Of a stretch of 64,000 nt of DNA, positions 1 through 12,149 are shown in pieces (position 1 is the stretch's first letter; every line of letters begins with the position of its first letter). The stretch comes from Megamerina dolium. Lineage: Eukaryota; Arthropoda; Insecta; Diptera; Megamerinidae. The notes beneath the pieces were generated by a model. It worked only from the letters and a program-made list of their open reading frames with translations, was not told the DNA's origin and searched no databases. Location of the stretch: positions 6,944,001 to 7,008,000 of the forward strand of contig OY978525.1 in assembly GCA_963854835.1 (NCBI GenBank), written 5' to 3'. The translations under genes and the position numbers were made by a program.

Positions 1-369
1 GTTGTGGCAATTGAAATTGTGGAGCAATTGAGCGACTTTAAATGGGTGTGGATAGTTTATTTCTGGCAAATTAATTTTTCCCAGTATTATTGGCGCTTTT
101 CGTTAGATGGCATAACTTTTGCATTTGCTATTGGAACATACTCTAGCTATATTTATTTTAAAGTGTCATTATTACGCTTTCGTTTTAAGTACCTGTCATT
201 TAGTAGAAGTGTACACAAACAATTTTTATTAATCTTTAAACATGTCGACCTATGAGGAGGGAACAGAACCATATTTGTGGGAGTTTTGCTTTTCATGTTT
301 AATAAAAAAAAAAAAATGCCGCTAAAATTCATCGATTGCCATTGGAAACTTACAAGGAACATTGTGTGG

Positions 370-1190
370 ATCGATTGAAATGTCTGAGTACTGGTTTGGT
401 CGTTTTAGAATTGGTGATTTCGACATTGATGAGAAGAGCGTTCGGGCCAACCAAAGACCGTTGAAGATGAACAATTAACGGCTTTATTGGACAAAGATTC
501 ATGTTAAACGCTTAAAATATTGACACCATCATTAGTGGTTGACATATCAAGCATTTCCAAGCGTTTAAAATAAGAAAATTCCTCCCATAGGAGTTGAAGC
601 CGAAAGAGATGTTGAACGCCTAGTTTTCATGTGCGAACATTTGCTTCAACGTCAAAAACGAAAGTTTTTTTTTGTATCGTAGCATCACTGGCGATGTTGA
701 TACGGATCCTTTGCGAAAACCCGAAGCGAAAAGTCATGAGTTGTACCCGGCCAATCATCAGTAGCAACGGAAAAGCGGAATATTCATTGTGACAAGCTTA
801 TGTAGCTCTGTATTTGGTGGGTCAAGCTCGGTGTTGTTTATTATGAGCTGCTAAAGCCGAATGAAACCTTCACCGGTGGCCTTTATCGCACACAATTGAT
901 GCATTTGAGCCGAATAATGGCCACAATACCTCGAATGCTCGTCCGTATGTTGCTAAAGCCCAGACATATTTTCTTCCGATTATCAATTTTCACATCGATG
1001 ACACATGGCCTAGAAGAACAGTGATTCCATTTTTAGGAAGAAGCCAATAATTGGGTCGATACAAGGATTGCCTCAAAACATGTCGAATTCTTACAACTTA
1101 AAAAGATGCGATTAAGTCGTAGGTAACGTTGGGCAATACTTTGAATAATGTATAAATTCATTTTTTTTTAGTGAAATAAAGGCTTAAAAA
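370..1190 (+). pseudogene. Mariner-type transposase relic
   Basis: Broken translation of a mariner transposase. A WFGRFRIGDFDIDEK-like block begins near 389, a CEHLLQRQKRK block lies near 630, a LGVVYYELLKPNETFTGG block near 830, and a WIDTRIASK tail near 1050. These come in the correct order for the helix-turn-helix region followed by the DDE catalytic domain. Frameshifts and stops interrupt every block, so no functional protein can be made. No terminal inverted repeats were recognised at either edge, so the copy is old and probably truncated. The subfamily is uncertain; the YELLKPNET block resembles mauritiana-type elements. Confidence 0.8.
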
Positions 1191-1542
1191 CAGCAAAAGA
1201 AAATCTCTCAAAACTAATTCAAGGCCCCAATATTATTCTTTAGTTATCTTAGATGAATAAGTCGATGAGTAAGTAATGGCGGTTCAAGTTTTAAGAAAAA
1301 TGTTTCTACTTTTTATAGGAGCTACTTTAAAAAATGTTGTTTCTGTTTGTGAAAATTATTTGCCACTATAATATAAAAATTTTGTATAATAAAAAACTGT
1401 TTCATTTTTGTTCAAATTTGTAACCGAACTTTTTCGTATGCCCAATATGGAATTTTAAATTAAAAAAAGAATCCCCAACTTTGTTTGGGATCTACAATAA
1501 AATGTGGGCTTGGTAGAAATTAAAAAATCAATAAAATATGTG

Positions 1543-1700
1543 GCACTTATAAGCCCCGAAGGGCTCTCTCACCGAGCTTGTCTTCCATTACTGTTGTGTC
1601 TGCTAAATTTGGAACAGTATTAGAAGGGACCTACTTATTTTAGCCAGTGCAGAATCTCAGAGTTCTCGCGACATTACTTTTTCTTGGCAGAAATTATTTA
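1543..1700 (-). mobile_element. SINE fragment (3' part)
   Basis: On the minus strand this carries the 3' part of the tRNA-derived SINE family seen throughout the window: the GGCTTATAAGTGCCACATA end, the GGTCCCTTCTAATACTGTTC block and the block around AGAACTCTGAG. The tRNA-like head is missing. Compare the complete copy at 39990-40330. Confidence 0.75.
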
Positions 1701-1744
1701 TTATCTATTATTTCGATTTACGGGAGAAATATTATTTTAGATTG

Positions 1745-2625
1745 AATATTAAGTTGGTACTGATACTGGGCTAGAATTAAATATATAAATAAATTCGAAT
1801 TTATTCTCTTTGATTACTTCATGTATTTCATGTATTTGTCAGGGACTGTGGCCCTTCAAAGTAGAATCTTATAAATAATGGGAATTCTAAGCTCCGAAAA
1901 ATTTTGGCAGATTTTCCCTTGCCGTATTGTTTTTCGTATTGAAATTAATCTGTTTTTAAGGCAACTCGAAGTTTACAAATCTTTTTATCTACAATACACG
2001 AAGTTTAATTAACTGCTTCATTAAAAATGTATATCTTATCTAATATTGAAAATTCTTCTACTTACTACATATATTGTAATTTGCAATCATCTCAACTATA
2101 ACCACAATTGTATACTGTAACTGAGAGTGACATCTTCACATAGTATAATAATGATATTGGAAATTCTAATTATACTTGCTATAGCAATTGTTAAATATTC
2201 TATAGCAATATTTGTAAATATTTATAATAACATTTTCACAAATAACTATAGATTTAGACTTCTATAGAATGGTTGGTCTGTAGAATGTTTGGTCTATAGA
2301 ATGTTTGTATTAATTTCCTCTTAATTAAATAATGTCAATTTAAATTGTCTCTTCTTTATTTACTTCTTATTCGTGTGCTAGTATTTTGTCACAATAACAG
2401 TGACAATGTATATGAAGTGACATTTTGTAAATGTCAGCAAGTGAATGAATAATACAAATCATTTCTATGCAATAATAGATAAATAAAGAGAGTATATACA
2501 TATATTAGTAAAATCTTCCGAAAACAATTTGCTTATACATTGAATGAAAAATTCATTTAAAAATATTTCACAAAATTTTTTAACAAAGTTTAGAAGAAGT
2601 TATGCCACAAAAGCTACGTATTGGG
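1745..2625. other. AT-rich intergenic DNA, no gene seen
   Basis: Very AT-rich sequence with short direct repeats around TATAGAATG(T/G)TTGGTC near 2262-2300. No coding region or recognisable element was found. Confidence 0.5.
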
Positions 2626-2630
2626 TGTAT

Positions 2631-2885
2631 ATATTGGGTTGGCAACTAAGTAAGTGCCGATTTCTCATGTGGATGTTTCTAACTATACACATATTTTTGA
2701 TATCTTTTGTCAATGTTATGATTTTTTCTTTCTGACATTGATTAGCTGTCACATTTCCCTTGCTTAAGAAGCAAACTGCATATATTTTTGTTCGAAACTG
2801 GTAATTTGGGGTCAATTTGTGTATGAAAACATCAGCAATTACATCGGTAATCCAAGGGTTAGCAATTATATTTGATAAAAGTATA
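2631..2885 (+). mobile_element. Mariner end fragment (5' TIR and leader)
   Basis: Begins at TA with TTGGGTTGGCAACTAAGTAA, which matches the usual terminal inverted repeat of mellifera/cecropia-type mariner elements. A leader-like stretch including TTAGCTGTCAC follows. The transposase is absent and a SINE copy begins immediately downstream. This is an end fragment only. Confidence 0.6.
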
Positions 2886-2892
2886 CTTGCGC

Positions 2893-3095
2893 CGTAGGAT
2901 GTCGAAGCTCAGTGGTTAGTGTGTTGATCTGTAGGTCGTGGGTTCAATCCCCCGCTGAAGCATAACAAATTTAATATCGAAAAAATGATTCTTCAGGCAG
3001 TAACAATTTGCCATGAAAAAGCTTCTAAAAGAACTCTGTGACAAAAGCACAAAAAAAGTGATGCCGCAAGAGTTCTGCCGTTCATAACCATTTTT
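2893..3095 (+). mobile_element. tRNA-derived SINE (5' part)
   Basis: Contains a box A-like AGCTCAGTGGTTAGTGTG, then the box B-like GGGTTCAATCC about 30 nt downstream. The family body follows (GCTTCTAAAAGAACTCTGTG, then GCAAGAGTTCTGCCGTTC). The 3' third is missing. It is not a tRNA gene because acceptor and anticodon stems do not fold properly. Confidence 0.8.
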
Positions 3096-3401
3096 GTGCT
3101 CAAAAAATTTCGAAATATTTTTTCGAAAATACATTTTTGTATGAAAAGTAGTCACGATATTTGTTTGATTATCTTCATTGTCGGAACATATGATATTATT
3201 ATGTTGACGTAAGTAAACTCTGGTGCCAAGCGAAAGTCAAAAACAAAATTTTCGAAATTATATACATTTTTTTTTTATCTACAATTAAATGTTTCGCATT
3301 TAATTCCGAGACTTTTCAAATAGCCTTCAGACATATCTACCTGCTAATGTACCAAAAACAACAAAATAAGTAAGACGATGTGATCAGCATGCAAACAGCA
3401 T

Positions 3402-3690
3402 GTGATCATCGTGATCATTGAGGTGTGAAATGACTTAACAGGTTAACAGCATTTAGAAAATAGATGCTATTCAATATTTTGGAATAAATGGAAAATTTGG
3501 TGAAAATTTGAAAATTCTTTCTTTGGAAAATTCAACAACAAACAGTACGTGATCAGCGTGATCATTGAGGTGTGAAATAACTTAACAGGTTAACAGCATT
3601 TAGAAAATAGATGTTATTCAACATTTTGGAATTAATGGCAAATTTGGTGAAAATTTGAAAATTCTTTCTTTGAAAAGTTCAACAGCAGTT
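3402..3690. repeat. Tandem duplication, 147-bp period
   Basis: Two adjacent copies of a segment containing CATTGAGGTGTGAAAT, TTAACAGGTTAACAGCATTT and GGTGAAAATTTGAAAATTC. The marker AGGTGTG starts at 3421 and again at 3568. Copies differ at scattered positions. No coding potential. Confidence 0.85.
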
Positions 3691-3699
3691 AGAAAAACA

Positions 3700-4960
3700 T
3701 ATACAAAATCCTTCTAAAATTACTGTTTGCCTGCTTTCAAAAATACAATAATATAAACAAACATTTGGAATATTCTAACTAGAAATTCAATTTATATATA
3801 TTTTCGAATACTATAATCCAATTTCAATAATTTGAATTGATTTGCATATATCATGTGGTAAGGGTTAATGAAATTTGCATAAACTGTAACATACGAACAG
3901 ATTAGCAGCATCTATGGATGTAGTAGTAAATGAAAAAAAATTCCAGAAATTTTTGATTACCGAACACGATGATATCTAAATAAATGTTTGAGGCATCCTT
4001 TATGTTCAATGTGCTATATACAATATGAAGAAAAAAAAACATCATAGAAAATCTGAATAGATTTAGAATAGTCCAATAGTCATAGACCCAAAAAGAATTG
4101 AAATAGTACTCGTATTTAAACGTACAATTTTCAACAGGTTTCCAGAAAACCGAAGCAAGGAATTACTTCAAGAAATCTTACATTATTAGGCAGCAGGTAA
4201 AAATAAAAATCTATAGGTGTAGACCTTTTTTTGTTAACAATAAGCATCAGATTTTGTCCCTTTTTTGTCTTTCATTATGTGACGCAGGTAAAAGAAATAA
4301 ATAAATACCTTCTACCTGCGCATGTTGTAGTCGTTTCAGAATTATTAGCTTCTCAAACTTTATGAACTGTCGCACGGACCAAGTTCTTCATTTGGTCTTA
4401 TGGCTTATGTTAAACATATTCTTGTTGGAACTAGAGGCTTCGATGAATCTTGGCAGTGATTGTTATATTTGGAGAGTATTTGAAGAGAGCAAATTATATT
4501 AGCTGAATCCAAACGGAGGAATTATTCCGATATCATATTATTCTAAGCTCTTTTTGTGAAGCCTCTTTATGGCAAATATATAACACCGAAAGAATTGTCA
4601 TTTGCTTGCCGATAGATGGGTACCATTTGATAGAGCGACACTTTTTTTTTTTTTTTTTTGAAAAAATTAGATTTTATAGGAAAATTTACAGATAAATTCA
4701 AGATAATGAGATAGTAATGTTTTGAATACTTTTTTTTAGTGATATATAGCATTTATAACCTATTTTGAACATTTTAAAAGTTATAATAAAAAAAAAAAGA
4801 AATTTGAAAATTTTTTCAAAAACCTATTTTTTTTTTCGAAAATAATCACTCTTTACATATATAAAATTTAGAATCATATTAAAGGCTATATAATTTCTTA
4901 TATATATTTTTAATATTTTTTCCAATTTGATATTTTAAAAATTTTTTTTCAAATTTAATT
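3700..4960. other. AT-rich intergenic DNA
   Basis: No gene seen. Holds poly-A/poly-T tracts and a very small SINE-body remnant near 4596-4640 (minus strand, resembling GGTACCCATCTATCGGCAAG). Confidence 0.5.
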
Positions 4961-4961
4961 T

Positions 4962-5330
4962 CGCGAACATCAATATTTTCGAATAAAAGTCTTTCTTGAT
5001 AGTTGGTCTTTGGTCGGGCGCAAAAAAAAAAAAAAAAAAATTAACCCTTATGGGACCGACGCCGGATTCGCGACCATTAGTATTTTCTGATAAAAGTCTT
5101 TCTTGAATGCCGGCTTTCTTCGGCGGGGCGCAAAAATAATAAACCTTATAGGACTGACACCGGTTTCGCAACCATCAATATTTTTGGATAAACCTTATAG
5201 GACTGACACCGGTTTCGCAACCATCAATATTTTTGGATAAAAGTTGTACTTGATAGACGGCCTACGGCCGGGCGCAAAAAAAAAAAACATAACCCTTATA
5301 GAACCGACTGCGACTTCGCGGCTGAAAAAG
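4962..5330. repeat. Local tandem repeat (~105 bp) with exact 49-bp duplication
   Basis: Three degenerate units each contain a CATCAATATTTT-like block, AAAGTCTTTCTTGA or a variant, a GC-rich GGGGCGC/CGGGCGC box followed by poly-A, and CCTTATAGGACTGACACCGG. Inside, 5141-5189 is repeated exactly at 5190-5238. Two of the GC boxes can form small hairpins (GCCG...CGGC near 5109; GGCCTACGGCC near 5260). Confidence 0.8.
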
Positions 5331-5717
5331 TGTATAAGAATACATGTTTAATGAATGATTTTTAAATATCTAAATATTATTATTTTATCTTTTTTAACAA
5401 GACCATCGGCCAAGGGGAGTCTATCCACCTGATTCCCAACTGGCTATGCCACTTTCCCAACTACAGAATAATTTATCGATTTTCTGTTAATAATGGGAAA
5501 AAATAATTTATTTGCGCTACTTTCATACAATTGTTCATAATTTGGATATTTATATGCAGATTTTATTAATCACTCACATTTTTTTGGTCGACATCAAAAT
5601 TTTACGATAAAAAAGTGATCGCATCAACGGGTTAATTTTTTTTTATCGAGCGGTGGAAACTTGCTCTAAATTGGATTGAGCCGTTCGGTACTAACTTTGA
5701 ATATTAGATAATTGCCA

Positions 5718-6470
5718 ATCATCATCATCATCATCATCATCATCATATATGACCATTACAATCCGTTATCAAGTTACGGCCGACCTCAGCAGCTCTCTCC
5801 AGGCGTCTCGACTTTCGCGCGCCTTCTCCAATCAGTTACACCAAGCGCAGATAGGTTTTCTGCGACCTGGTCCTTCCCCTTAGTCGTCGTCCAACGGATT
5901 CCGTTTCAAACACCTTTTTCCCCGGTGCTTCTTCATCTATACGCACAACATGGCCTAGCCTCCGCAGACACTGAATAATGATGCGTTGGACTATGTAAAT
6001 TATATCGTAGAGTTTAGTTCAGTTCGCGGTTCATTCGAATACGATAGTCGTCACCGACGCAAATAGAACCGCAGATTTTGAGAAGAATCTTTCTCTCGAA
6101 CACCACAAGCGTGGCTACATCGGTCTACGGCACAACCCATACTTCCGCGCCATAGAGCAGCACCGGTATGATGAATGTCTTGTAGAGTGTCAGTTTTATC
6201 GGACGAGAGATGGCTCTACTCTTCATTTGATTACTGAGCCCGTAGTAACACCTATTAGCAAGAGTTGGTCTTCGCTTTATCTCCAGGCTGACATCATTTT
6301 CGGAGTTAACGGCGGTGCCAAGATAAGTAAATTCCTTTACAACTTTGAAAGAACAGCTGTCCGCAGCAACGTGGGATCCTGTACTTCGTTTTGCCCTCAT
6401 TCACTATTGCCAATCTCTTTGGTAAATTCATGGACAAAGTCTATATTATTTTACCCTCAAAATTAGAGCA
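5718..6470 (-). mobile_element. 5'-truncated non-LTR retrotransposon (RTE-like subfamily A)
   Basis: Minus-strand translation from 6400 to 6125 reads CSFKVVKEFTYLGTAVNSEN followed by VSLEIKRR, ANRCYYGL and LTLYKTFIIPVLLYGAEVW. This is the region just C-terminal to the reverse transcriptase palm in RTE-like LINE proteins. The reading continues, frameshifted, to about 5770. The element ends on the minus strand in an (ATG)n tail at 5718-5750, typical of non-LTR elements that end in short simple repeats. The 5' part (endonuclease and reverse transcriptase catalytic core) is missing. It differs from the copies at 28, 36, 51 and 57 kb and is best seen as another subfamily. Confidence 0.8.
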
Positions 6471-6499
6471 TTGATTGTTAGTAGATCCCAATAAAAACT

Positions 6500-8050
6500 A
6501 TTAAAATTCGCGCTCCAAAATATCCAAACACAAGTAACTCCATATATGAACTTGGTTCAAATACGTTTGCCTTGTTTTTTTTTTCATATATAAATGTCTA
6601 TTGGTTTTTAAAGAATATCCACATTCCCATTAAAATGAGCACACTTTAAATTTGCTTTCATCTAGTTGTCAACATATGTCAAGTTGGTCAAATGATTTAT
6701 GGCTGTATTTGAGTAAAACCAATATTGAAAGAAACCGGGAAAAAAAAACGAATTACTCAAGAAAAACCTCTATCATTCCTTTCTTATCCATTTTAAATTG
6801 TTCTTACCCATTTTGTGAATCTATATTAAGTGTATTTATCATTTTCCTTGCTAAATAATTCTTTATCGGCTTTTAGGCGTGCTCAAAAATATGTCCCAAC
6901 TTAAATATTCGTTTCGTTTACTTTCGTTTTCTTTTCTATTTTGTCATACTCGTATCTATTGTACATGGCACTCATTCCACTTGCGCCAATGACATGAAAA
7001 TGTGTTCGTATAACAAACGTTTAAGACATCAACACGTTTTCTTTTGCGCTTGCATATGTAGTATATTTTTTATTTTTTTTTTTTTAATGTGTGTATGTGT
7101 GTGTTAACATTTTGAAATCAAATGTCATTCGCATTTGTAGTTTCTTGCCATGTCGGCATTGTACATTCTTATACTTGTACATTTGTAGTTGGTTTGGTAT
7201 TATATGAATTTGTATTATTGTAGGGTTGTGCGCCTGAAAGTATGCTACACTTGAAAAAGCTGTATATATTTACGAAGCTATATTATTGAACACGCACACA
7301 CACACACACACACACAGATTGTTCAATAAAATGTTTATGCTATAAAATGTAAAAAGATCACATTCACATTAACACATTCAGACACACACACACAGATGAT
7401 TGTGTCAGCCATCGTAAATTTATTAGCTGTCATATAAATTTTAGCAAATGCAGCCTTTTAGGCATTCTTTCTCGTTTTCTTACTTCTATTGCATATGTAC
7501 ACTTATACATTCATGCTTGCGATTATGTAAAGATGTATTTCTATTCTTTCATTTTGCTGTATTCCTTTTACGTAGATATGAACCCTATTTATACAAAATA
7601 TATATAGAAATTTGCATAATTTTGTGCGTTAGTTGGCATATGAAAATCGGCTTTTATTTTACTTATTTAAAAAATATTTTGTATTTTCTTCAAATAACAA
7701 TAACAACAAAAACTTAATTAAATTCTTACAAAAAAATAATTGTCGAATAAGCTAAAAAGGTGCAAGTACATAATTATTATAAAATTTGAAAGAACAAAAT
7801 TGTTGCATACTTTTCAGCATAATGAAAAACTCGTAAAATAAAAAACCGTTGGATTTAAGTAAAGACTCTCTCAAAGGTCAAAGGTCAAAGCCACTGAAAG
7901 AAAACCTTATTTGTAGCATTTATGCAAGCGCCCCTAAAAGTATGTTAATTCAATTTCTTAGAATTTTTTTAAAGTCTTGCCTTTTTTTTTTCAAAGTAAT
8001 CTTGTAAACTCAGTGAATTTGCCTATTTGAAAGTAGATAATTTGTATAGT
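6500..8050. other. Intergenic DNA downstream of the minus-strand gene
   Basis: AT-rich, with CA-repeat microsatellites at about 7281-7315 and 7382-7394 and poly-T runs. No supported gene; short open frames here are low-complexity. Confidence 0.5.
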
Positions 8051-8075
8051 TTTATTTAACTTTCGATTTTTTATT
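8051..8075 (-). promoter_or_regulatory. Candidate poly(A) signals of the minus-strand gene
   Basis: TTTATT at 8051-8056 and 8070-8075 reads AATAAA on the minus strand, about 240-265 nt after the stop codon at 8315. The position is plausible for a 3' UTR end. Such hexamers are common in AT-rich DNA, so support is weak. Confidence 0.3.
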
Positions 8076-8314
8076 AACATAAATGTAGGTAATATGATAT
8101 TCTAAAACTAGCACCTAAAAGTAGATTATACATATTGATCGTTTTGCATTGCAAATATGTAATAATAAATAATGTAATAAGTTAGTACAATTTGGCACAA
8201 TATATGCGATTTTCTACGATGCATGAATCCGTATATGTGTTTGGTAGTGAAAAATAAAAACAAAACTCAATAGTCTCCACTCCACTGTATGTTATACAAT
8301 ACTATGTACCCGGA

Positions 8315-9613
8315 TCACTCATCTGTTTTCTGATCTGGATTCAATGGTATACCTTGATCATCTATCTCTATTGACGGCACCAATGGTGGCTTAAATCCAT
8401 ATTCCATCTGCAAGTTACGTCCAAAATCCGGACTACGTTTGAGTGCATGTCCGTTGCGCCAACGTTCAAATTCATCGTATTGTGCACCGTACGATCCAAA
8501 GTGCAGATCTGTGGCTGAGGGCGCTAGATCATGCGGAAGTGTATTGTAAACATAACGTGCCCCCTGTGACCAATTCGGACCCAGTGGAGGTGGAGGCGGT
8601 TGAAGGTCCAACCGGATACGTTTACCATTCAAAGTGGAGGCGGCGGGGGATGGTAAAACAGATGGTGGCCGGGTGGCTTTTGTAAATGCGTTTGTCCTTG
8701 TGATGGCTGTAACTGAAGTGTATGGATTTGTGGTCTTGTACGAGGTCACTTGAGGCAACAGTTTCTTCAACATACGCGCATAGTAGTTCTTTAGTACTTT
8801 TGGCGGTATCTGTGAGATTCCACGCCCTGGTTGCGCCCATGGTATAACATTGGGATGATCGTGATACGTTGAAATGGGTAAGTAAGGAGCATGGCCACCA
8901 ACATCACTGTGCGGCCTCATAGGAACTGGTACAGCGACTGGCACATGAATCGCTACTGGAACCGGACGATCGACATATTTTTCGACTACCTTCTGAACCG
9001 GCTTCTCAACAATGCGCTCCACTTCGACTGGTACATGTTTCTCGACCACCTTCTCCACCACTGTCTCCACTGGATAGGGTACAGGCTTTTCAACGATCGT
9101 CTCTACGGGATATGGGCGATCGACATAGCGATCTATATGCACTGGTACTGCTACTGGCTCCGGTACGGCATATGGTATACCGATATGTTTCTCAACAATT
9201 TCCTGTACTGGATAAGGACGATCGATATAGCGATCAACATGTACCGGGTATGGACGATCAACAATCTTCTCTACGGTCACTGGACGATCGACTATTTTTT
9301 CAATGACTTCTTTCACCGGATATGGTTGTGGTATTTTCCTCTCCACAACCACTGTGTAGGTATGTTCTTTTGGTTTAGCCTCTTCTGAATCATGTTGTGA
9401 GAGAATTTGTTCGGCAATATAATTTATTTGCTGCCCTTCTGGCATCGATGGCTGATCGTGCTGATCTTGTGTATAGGGCTGAGATGGCTGTTCTTGTTGT
9501 TGTTGTTGTACTTCATATTCTATTTGCGGCACATGAATGGGATGTGTGGACAATGAAGCATATTGCTGCGGCAGACTGTTGTAATTTAGATGATTTTGCT
9601 CATACTCCGATTG

Positions 9614-9653
<40 letters not shown>

Positions 9654-11611
9654 GATTGCTGTGGTTGTTGTTGTTGTTGTTGTGATTGTTTTGGTTGCTG
9701 TGGCTGGTAGTAGTACTGTTGTTGCGGTTGCGATTGTGTCTGCATCTGTTGTCGTTGCTGTTGTGTACCTTTCCCTTGATACTGTGGATAAATTGTCTCA
9801 TGCTGTTCCACCAGCTGTCCATCCTTTTCAGTGATCAATTTGTTATGAATATTTACCGACTTCTGTACTTCGACAAAAGTGTAACCGCCGCTGTTCGTTG
9901 GTTTTGCCGCAGGCTGAGACTCTTGGCTAAATGATTGTGATGAAGCTTCTGCTGCTGCCTCTGAGACAAACTGATGCGGTGTCTTGGCTGGTTTTGCTGC
10001 CGGTGACGATGAGTCAGCGGGACGAGAATCCGACGGCATACTTATGGTCACGTAGAGTAGACTCTTTGGTGTTCCCGTCTCCTCCTCTTGTTCGGACGTA
10101 TATTTTTGCAGCTGTTCGTAATTGGGGCGCGAAGTTATCCCTTGCGAGTGATAGATATTTGTATGCAATTGTTGTTGAACGCTTGATAGATTTTCTTGTT
10201 GTGGGGGCGGATCTTCCTTTTGTTGCTGCTCTTGCTGTTGTTGTTCCTGAAACTGTCGCAACTTTTCCTGGTATACCAATTGAGCAGCTGGCTGTACATA
10301 AGATTGCTCAGCATAATCCCCTGCCGAGCCCTTGTCATTTCCCTCTTGTTGCACCGATTTGATCACATACTGATAGTACGATTTTTCGGGCAATGAACTT
10401 TGTGGTTTTTCCGATAATTTTGGATTAAAATGTTTCAGAAATTTTCGTGAAGATGCTTCATGTGCAATATTGCTAAGCTCTTGAAATTGACGTTCTTCTT
10501 GTTCCTGTTGAGCATCCAATTTTTGAATTTCTTCCTCAGATTTTCCCGCTGACTCGGGTGCTCTATTTGGAGCATCCTTAGGGGCTACCTGTTGCAAATT
10601 ATCATCATGAATGATTTGTATATTAATTTCTGGTTGTTGGTGCTGCGCCTGCGATTTCTTTTGCTGTTGTGGCAAACGTATAATTTTATATAAGACATCA
10701 TCTTTATAGGAATATTGTCCATCCGATGCCTGCGGCAATTGTTGATATGCATGGTGAGCAATATTTTGTGATTCTGCAATGAGATTGTCATCCTCTTCTC
10801 CATATTCCACATCATCATCATCATCATCGGAATGTGCATTTAATATTATTATGGGTTGACTGGACTTTGCTGTGGACTCTATCGTGCTGTTATTTTTATC
10901 CTTTGGTTCCATCAGCAGACTCGGTAAGACAGAGGCATCTTTTGCTGCTCGATTAATACGCATCAGTTCGAGACGATTTAGTTGATTACTGCCGTCATGG
11001 AAGTCATTGCTTGAACCATCACTTGCGGGCAATGCAATCTTTTCCACTACAATTTCCGTATGACCAGGGCTCACTTCACGACGATATTCGGCTGAAATGC
11101 TTGCTGTATAGCTAAAGGAAGTATTATTATCTAATGGCAATGGGGTGGTTGTAGTGATGGTACGGGTGGTTCTCGATAAGGTGGTAGTAGTGCTTTGTTT
11201 GGGAGTACTAGACTCCGCCGTCGTCGTCGTCGTCGTCATCATCTTCCTAGTTGGAGTCTTGATATTTGGTCTCTTTGTGCTTCTAACAGCAGTTGTTCGC
11301 GGATCAGAAGCATAACTAAAGCGAAATATATCCGAAAAACCTTGTGGGAAAAGATTCGATAGAACCTCATTTACGGTTTGTGTCTTCTTGGCGCTATGCT
11401 TTTGCGTATGGGCTATCGGATCGATTTCATCATCAATTTCATCATCACTCATTTGAAAGTGTATATAACCCTCAGCATTATTGGATGATGTAGTCGATGA
11501 AGCGATTGAACGTTGAGCATTACTAAAAGTGGTCCTAAGTGAGTATATGAAATATGCGAGTCTAAATATCTTACATTGCTGATGTAGCCGCCTCCTTGGT
11601 GATAACATCAA
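8315..11611 (-). CDS. Large Gln-rich protein with DRPYPV/VEKIV repeats (main exon)
   Basis: Open frame of 1098 codons ending DQKTDE, the only long reading frame in the window. Visible layout by residue: Thr/Ser-rich 118-165; acidic run 262-275; Gln-rich 310-500; poly-Gln core about 617-672; and 754-897, a repeat block of DRPYPV, VEKIV, EKPVPYPV and HVPVAVPVP units alternating charged and Pro/Val segments. The tail (900-1098) is non-repetitive, with PPPPPLGPNW near 1005-1014 and a final GFKPP segment. The repeat style resembles insect cuticular or extracellular matrix proteins, but I do not recognise the family. The listed start is doubtful: residues 13-29 probably translate an intron (11523-11574), and the real N-terminus lies upstream, perhaps in the signal-peptide exon at 13263-13832. 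An uninterrupted frame of this composition supports selection for coding. Confidence 0.85.
11523..11574 (-). other. Predicted 52-nt intron in the main gene
   Basis: On the minus strand the sequence reads AGCAAT, then GTAAGATATT (donor), and ends CCACTTTTAG (acceptor) before TAATGCTCAACG. Removing it joins an upstream frame ending KEAATSA to NAQRSIASS of the main exon in phase. The upstream frame (SPWLIDVITKEAATSA) is open back through about 11785 without an ATG, as expected for an internal exon. A length just above 50 nt is the usual size of short introns in flies. Confidence 0.65.
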
Positions 11612-11684
11612 TGAGCCAAGGTGATTTTTGATTATTCCAAATGTGTGGTATGAGCTGGTGTCTGTTTGAGGAATTATTTCTGAA
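11575..11684 (-). CDS. Predicted internal exon upstream of the 52-nt intron
   Basis: Minus-strand frame giving RHQLIPHIWNNQKSPWLIDV then ITKEAATSA, in phase with the main exon after removal of 11523-11574. A good acceptor, TCTCCTTCAG, ends at about 11685. Weaker alternatives are CACCAG near 11660 and TTTTGTTAG near 11735. Exon boundaries are inferred and need transcript evidence. Confidence 0.45.
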
Positions 11685-12149
11685 GGAGATTTGATTGGAT
11701 AATAAAGTTTTTATTGGAGTTTTCGTACAACGGTGTTCTAACAAAAGTTCGCTAAGTTGATGATGTTTTTTTCTTTTTCTTTTTTCTTAGCATTTAAAAA
11801 TCTAATTAAGAACTAATGCTTTTTCGGCTGACCAATTACTAAAGTTCGAAGATTGACCTAAGCAATAAAATTTTATGAACTCAGCACGTGTGTCATGATT
11901 GTGTCAAGATTCTGACATCTGTGCTCTATAAGTTCAACTGGCACAATATTTCCTTGAGAAATATGAAAACGGATGGTCTGGTAAGTGCAGCTACTGAAAA
12001 AATTCATTAAAGTTAACCAATACTTATATTGGAAAAATTAATAATAATATGGCGAAAATAATAATTTTTCCCCTAATCAATCAATCAATCAAAAGAGAGC
12101 GTGACGTTGGAACAAGGACATAATCTTTGTTCATCAAGTGGACCACGTG

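Noticed and set aside
8891..9388. 165-codon plus-strand frame rich in Trp/Tyr/Arg
   Set aside because: It is the antisense of the DRPYPV repeat block; its openness follows from codon use on the other strand.
9397..9834. Plus-strand poly-Val frame
   Set aside because: Antisense of the poly-Gln coding tract (CAA/CAG read as TTG/GTT/GTC).
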